Part shown: in pieces, positions 60,046-64,000 of the stretch
How the letters are laid out: each line of letters begins with the position of its first letter
Numbering within the stretch: position 1 is the first letter of the stretch
Assembly: GCF_002775205.1 (NCBI RefSeq)
Contig: NC_036444.1
Span: forward strand, 4,568,501-4,632,500
Direction of reading: 5' to 3'
DNA length: 64,000 nt
Source: Xiphophorus maculatus
Lineage: Eukaryota; Chordata; Actinopteri; Cyprinodontiformes; Poeciliidae
Position numbers and translations under genes: made by a program
Notes under the pieces: generated by a model
Told to the model about the DNA's origin: nothing
What the model saw: the letters and a program-made list of their open reading frames with translations, nothing else
Databases searched by the model: none

Positions 60046-60786
60046 AAGTTGGTTTCAACTAATACAATTTTCTAAATTTGCATTAATCTTAATCAAGTAA
60101 ATTATTTGGTCCAAAACATTGCAAATTAGTTGGGCTGGCTCTTTTAAATTACATCGGGTCCAACTATAGTAAACAAGTTGAATCAACCTTAATAAATTAA
60201 GTTGAGCCAACTCATTTTATTTAAATTAGAATAACCATAATAACATCAGTTAAGCCAACACAATTGCTTTACATTGGAATAACCTTAATAAATTAAGTTG
60301 ACCTAACACATTTGCTTTAAATAGGAGTAACAGAATCACATGGTGCTGAAATAAAGCAAAGTAATCAGGTGGAAATCCTTTCCATAATTTTTTTATGTTC
60401 ATCCAAAGTTATTTTTTTCAGTGTGTTTGACGAATTTGCTCCCACAAATAGACAATAAAATCCCTGCATCACAAGTGTTCACGTGTGTGAACTCTTGGCA
60501 GAAATGCAGAGTTTTACAACTTTCTGAGTAGTTTATCAGTGATTATCAGCATGGATAGTTCCCACCAAAGCTACCCTGACCTAATATATAATCCATTCAT
60601 TCCTCAAGAGTGACAGCTCCTTGTGGAGGAGGAGAGGGGGAGCTAAACTGCTGACAGGCACTTCTGTTTTTCATTCCTGCATGGACTCATTTAACCAGAC
60701 AAGCTCAGGTTTGTTCAGGCGTCTGCAGCAAAGCAGGGGTTGAGCTTGAAGCTGTGCTTTAATCTGCATTAGCAGATCGGAGCACC

Positions 60787-63700
60787 ATGGGGGAAAGATG
60801 CAAAGTCAGCTGGCTGTATGTTCTCTGCGTCGTCTTGGCCCTGGTTTCTGTGGCAACCATTGTTACGTTGTGGACTATCGCTATCACAGGAGGGAGAGGA
60901 GTTGACGTCACAGCTCCTTGGGACAGGTACGATATCAACGACACTATGACACAACAGGATGTTTGGACGAAAGACGCAGAGGTGCTGGATATCCAGAGTC
61001 ACATCACAAAGCAACATGAGAGTTTCTCTTCTTTCAAGGAAACTTTACCTGGGCATCAACAAAACCTGTTTGATTTTGTACAGATTCAGAAAAATGCATC
61101 TGAATTACAATAATGAAAAGGAGAATGCTTCCTTTTTTCACAAATCATAACAGCAATACATCCAGGAAGCAGAGCTGAAGGTCTGAGAGTGGCAACAAAC
61201 ACTTCAAAGAAATTCATTCAAAATCTGGAGAAGATTTACCAACAAAGACAAAATGAAAACTTTAATCAGATCTGCATTTAGGTTGCAGCTCTGCCATCAC
61301 ACTCAATGTCGTTTTACTTCATTTTTTATGCTTCTCGCTTCAGGGATCGTCTTCCTGGATATTTAGTCCCTGAGTTTTACAACATCACTCTGTGGCCTCG
61401 ACTCAAGCCCAACCCAAACTCCAACCTCTACATTTTCACTGGTGAGTAAAAGTTGCAATGTGAGCCGAATCCCAGGCGCGGGTGGGAGGCTGTGAATGCT
61501 GACTCCTGGAGTCATAATCTGGCTCTAGGAGCATGAAATGCCTCCTTACTGCAAGGCTAGGAGCCTGGCCTGTCATGTGAGGCTGGGCCACCCAGACATA
61601 GTTGGAGTCCCCTCCACAGCCTGGGATCTGCTCATCTCCTCAAGAGGCCATGGATCCACTCAGAAATTTGAGTGTCCCAGAGAGAGGAAGGCACCAGACA
61701 GATGGTATATATTTTATGTGATAAACAAACGATGAGAATACTCAGCCCTCCTGGAGTCTCTAGAGCAGTGATCTCAAACTGCAATCGTCAAGGGCCTGAG
61801 TCTCGCAACTTTTTGATCTGTCTCCTCTGCTACACCCTTGATTAAATGACGAAACTACATCACTAGAATGCAGTCAAGCTCTTCGGATAGATAACCAAAA
61901 GTTACAGGAAGCCAGCCCTTAAAGGACTGGAGTTTAAGTACACTGATCTAGATGATGTGCTGGGCGGAGTGCCATCTCAAGATTCCCTTGTGCTCCTTCA
62001 GGACTTTAAGACCCTGCAGGCAATGATAGAGTAATGAAGAGGGCTGTGAGAGGGAGGCATGGTCTCCCTGTGGTGTTAGGTTATTAATAATCATCATGTG
62101 GACGCAAATGATGAAATGAAATGACATCAGGTATATATTGAGCTTTTCTGTACACCCAAAGATGCTTCACAATAAAATCAGTTACTCCCATATAAGCACC
62201 ACTTCACATTCACTGACGGTGGCAAGCTGTGGGATTGAAGCCACTCAACATTGTATCCATGCCGGGCCATCAGTCCTTCTGACCTCCACCAGCAGGCAAT
62301 GTGGGTGAAGCGTTTTGTCTTGCCTAAGGACACAACAAAAGACATGGACAGAGCGGGAGCTCGAAACGGCCACCTACCGATTACAGGATGAACTCCTACC
62401 ATCACTGACGCCACTTTGCTAATTGCAACCATTGCCATGTATAGGGTGACCCAGATGTCTGCCAGGTACCAGGCTAGCTTGGGTCAATTGTCTATTTTGC
62501 GATCATGCCACCAAGCATAAGGCCATATCTGTCAGACACTTGGGGAAAGAAAGAGGGAGAATTGTCACCTGATCACCACCTGTCCTGTCCAATGGGGTAG
62601 GCTCAAAGGGGAAACCTCATTAATGCAGACCCTGACACTTAATATCCTAGCTTTGTGTACGTATGTGCTGCTGAAAGAAATTTGACTTTTAAAACAAGAT
62701 TGTTTTCACTTACTCACAGCCCATCTTAAATAACCTAGAGTGTACATAGCCTTATCAGACCTGCTATTAGACATTTCCATAATCCTACAGTCATGCACCA
62801 GCTAATTGACAAATTGTCCCTTGATTAGATTCAACAGGTGATCAGCAGATCAAATACAAAAAAATGTTTGGATGTTGTCCTGTCTATTGTGTTGGTAGGA
62901 TCAGTTTAAACGTTGTTGACCTTGCATGTCTCCATTTTCTCAGGTTGGTCCGCCGTTCAGTTTGAATGTCTGGAAGCAACAGATCTGATTCTGATTCACT
63001 CTAACAAGCTAAACTATACAGAGATGCAAGATGAACATTTCGTCAGCCTGACCTCTGAAGGTACAGAAAACATTCATGAAAAACACGTTTCTCTCGATAA
63101 GCTCAATTCAGTTTGTCCATAACATGCTGATTTACAACAATAAATGTGATGTCAAGGCACTTTAAAAGAATAACAATCAAATAGTGAAATGCCAATACAA
63201 GCGTGTGCCCCATCCACCAAGGCTGGGGTTTTCAGGGGTTCAATTCCCAAACACTTCCTGTCTGAATTCTGCAAAATAAAGGCCACTAGTGCTACAAAAT
63301 CCTTTTGAGAAACTTTTCTATCTAAATACTGAATTTTAAAAAAAAAAAATCATTACAGTTTTGTTGTAATGGCTGGGTTTCAATCTGTCTGGATTGAAAT
63401 GCTGCTGTAGGAACTTCAGAGTGCAAAGCCCAAAACAGATGTCTGGTGTCTGGTGATGACACGTTGGATCTTGCTGGAGCAAATTTCTCACATAGACACT
63501 GAAGATGACAAACCCCCTTACACAACAGTCTGCTATTGCTAACGTTAATCTTAGAAAGTAAAGTAGGACAAAGTCTAAATTAATGTCAGAGACCAATAAA
63601 GTGAGACAGAAAACAACTACTGATGCTTCTTGCCTTAAAGGTGGTTCTTCAAGCTGTCGGATCGTTACTTTAAACATTTTTCACAGCTTTCTTCTCACTC

Positions 63701-64000
63701 TAAATGTCTTTTCCAGAAGGTGTATCTGTCCCCAACATCAAGTCAACTTGGTTGCAGCTTCAAACGCAGTATCTGGTCATCCAGTTGATGGGTAAATTAA
63801 CTCCAGGACAGAAGTACCAGCTGCATGCCCAGTTCACAGGAGAGCTTGCTGATGATCTGGCTGGATTTTACCGAAGCGAATATAAAGAAGATGGAGTCAC
63901 AAAGTAAGATTTTCTACCCTGTTTACGTATCTTTGTTTTTAACTTTTTAAACAGTTGAAACTCTTCACAGGATTGTTGCAACCTCCCAGATGCATCCCAC
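60787..64000 (+). CDS. anpep: Second tandem aminopeptidase N-like gene, 5' part only
   Basis: Exons in the window are 60787-60926, 61344-61441, 62944-63060, 63717-63903 and 63971 to the edge. Phases agree through 542 nt plus the partial fifth exon. The start ATG has a strong context (ACC ATG G). The protein opens with a type II anchor (about residues 9-32, WLYVLCVVLALVSV onward). A very short linker leads to PWDRDRLPGYLVP, without the Thr/Pro-rich stalk of the upstream copy. [36 protein letters not shown] and IVATSQM match the N-terminal M1 domain of aminopeptidase N. It starts 3.4 kb after the stop of the first gene, in the same orientation, so the two are tandem duplicates. It has two introns that the first gene lacks. 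The catalytic exons lie beyond the window, so activity cannot be judged. Confidence 0.92.
61766..61945. mobile_element. Short hAT-like non-autonomous element in second anpep gene, intron 2
   Basis: The imperfect terminal inverted repeats are CAGTGATCTCAAACT at the left and AGTTTAAGTACACTG at the right. The interior resembles a common teleost short element (GTCAAGGGCC..GCCCTTAAAGGACTGG). No clear target-site duplication was seen. Confidence 0.5.
62035..62445. mobile_element. Old interspersed repeat in second anpep gene, intron 2
   Basis: The block containing CACTTCACATTCACTGACGG, CCACCAGCAGGCAATGTGGG and CCTAAGGACACAAC to GCTCGAAACGGCCACC resembles a widespread teleost repeat. Family name is uncertain and there is no open reading frame. 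Confidence 0.45.
63190..63330 (+). mobile_element. Decayed tRNA-derived SINE remnant (second anpep gene, intron 3)
   Basis: GGGGTTCAATTCCC (B-box), a GCCACTAGTGCTAC block and the order of segments resemble the SINE copies at 43377 and 59849, but divergence is high and the 5' end is unclear. Confidence 0.45.

Larger units (their letters stand above)
59047..60423. mobile_element. Non-autonomous DNA element, about 1.4 kb, with SINE nested inside
   Basis: The ends are near-matching inverted repeats: CACTGAAAAAAATGAACTT at the left and, on the opposite strand, CACTGAAAAAAATAACTTT at the right. The interior holds two diverged direct copies of a module near 59170-59300 and 59330-59420 (GTTGAGA..AACGTGATTCA..TTAGTCAGA), a 17-bp palindrome, the SINE, and degenerate about 60-bp repeats (AATAAATTAAGTTGA) at 60060-60350. 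No transposase is recognisable. It occupies most of the gap between the two anpep genes. Confidence 0.6.

Overview
This window is vertebrate, almost certainly from a percomorph-type teleost. Genes have many short exons with GT-AG introns. The intergenic DNA is AT-rich and full of CA and TGGA microsatellites, MITE-like inverted repeats, a tRNA-derived SINE, a Tc1/mariner remnant and a Rex1/L2-type LINE. The three gene families found are vertebrate ones. No bacterial features (operons, CRISPR, IS elements) are present.

Layout: (1) 1-18,480 holds no recognisable protein-coding gene. It alternates repeats with GC-richer, low-repeat islands that look like conserved non-coding elements, as expected upstream of a developmental regulator. 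(2) 18,554-27,032 (+) is a complete four-exon dbx1-type homeobox gene (300 aa) with a TATA box just upstream. (3) 27,033-29,404 is a short intergenic gap with a strong CTCF-like motif. (4) 29,405-36,281 (-) is a complete nine-coding-exon dnaaf4 (dyx1c1) gene (413 aa), an axonemal dynein assembly factor. It has a perfect RFX X-box in its promoter and a 5'-truncated, decayed LINE inserted in what appears to have been a 61-bp intron. (5) 36,282-42,500 is intergenic and holds repeats and long perfect palindromes. (6) 42,502-57,376 (+) is a complete 21-coding-exon aminopeptidase N (anpep-like) gene, 964 aa, with intact GAMEN and HExxH-x18-E motifs. (7) 60,787-64,000 (+) is the first part of a second, tandem anpep-like gene that runs off the window.

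I assembled all gene models by hand. Every splice junction listed has GT/AG ends and consistent phase, and the summed coding lengths are multiples of three (903, 1242 and 2895 nt including stop).

I found no undescribed enzymatic or defence system. The most interesting signals are: (a) RFX X-box-like palindromes carried by two dispersed repeat families and amplified in a 31-bp tandem array, alongside a genuine X-box in the cilia gene promoter; (b) different intron structures in the two tandem anpep genes, where one 304-nt exon in the first copy is split into exactly 117+187 nt in the second; (c) a LINE whose target-site duplication re-created the 3' end of a dnaaf4 intron; and (d) several long perfect palindromes.
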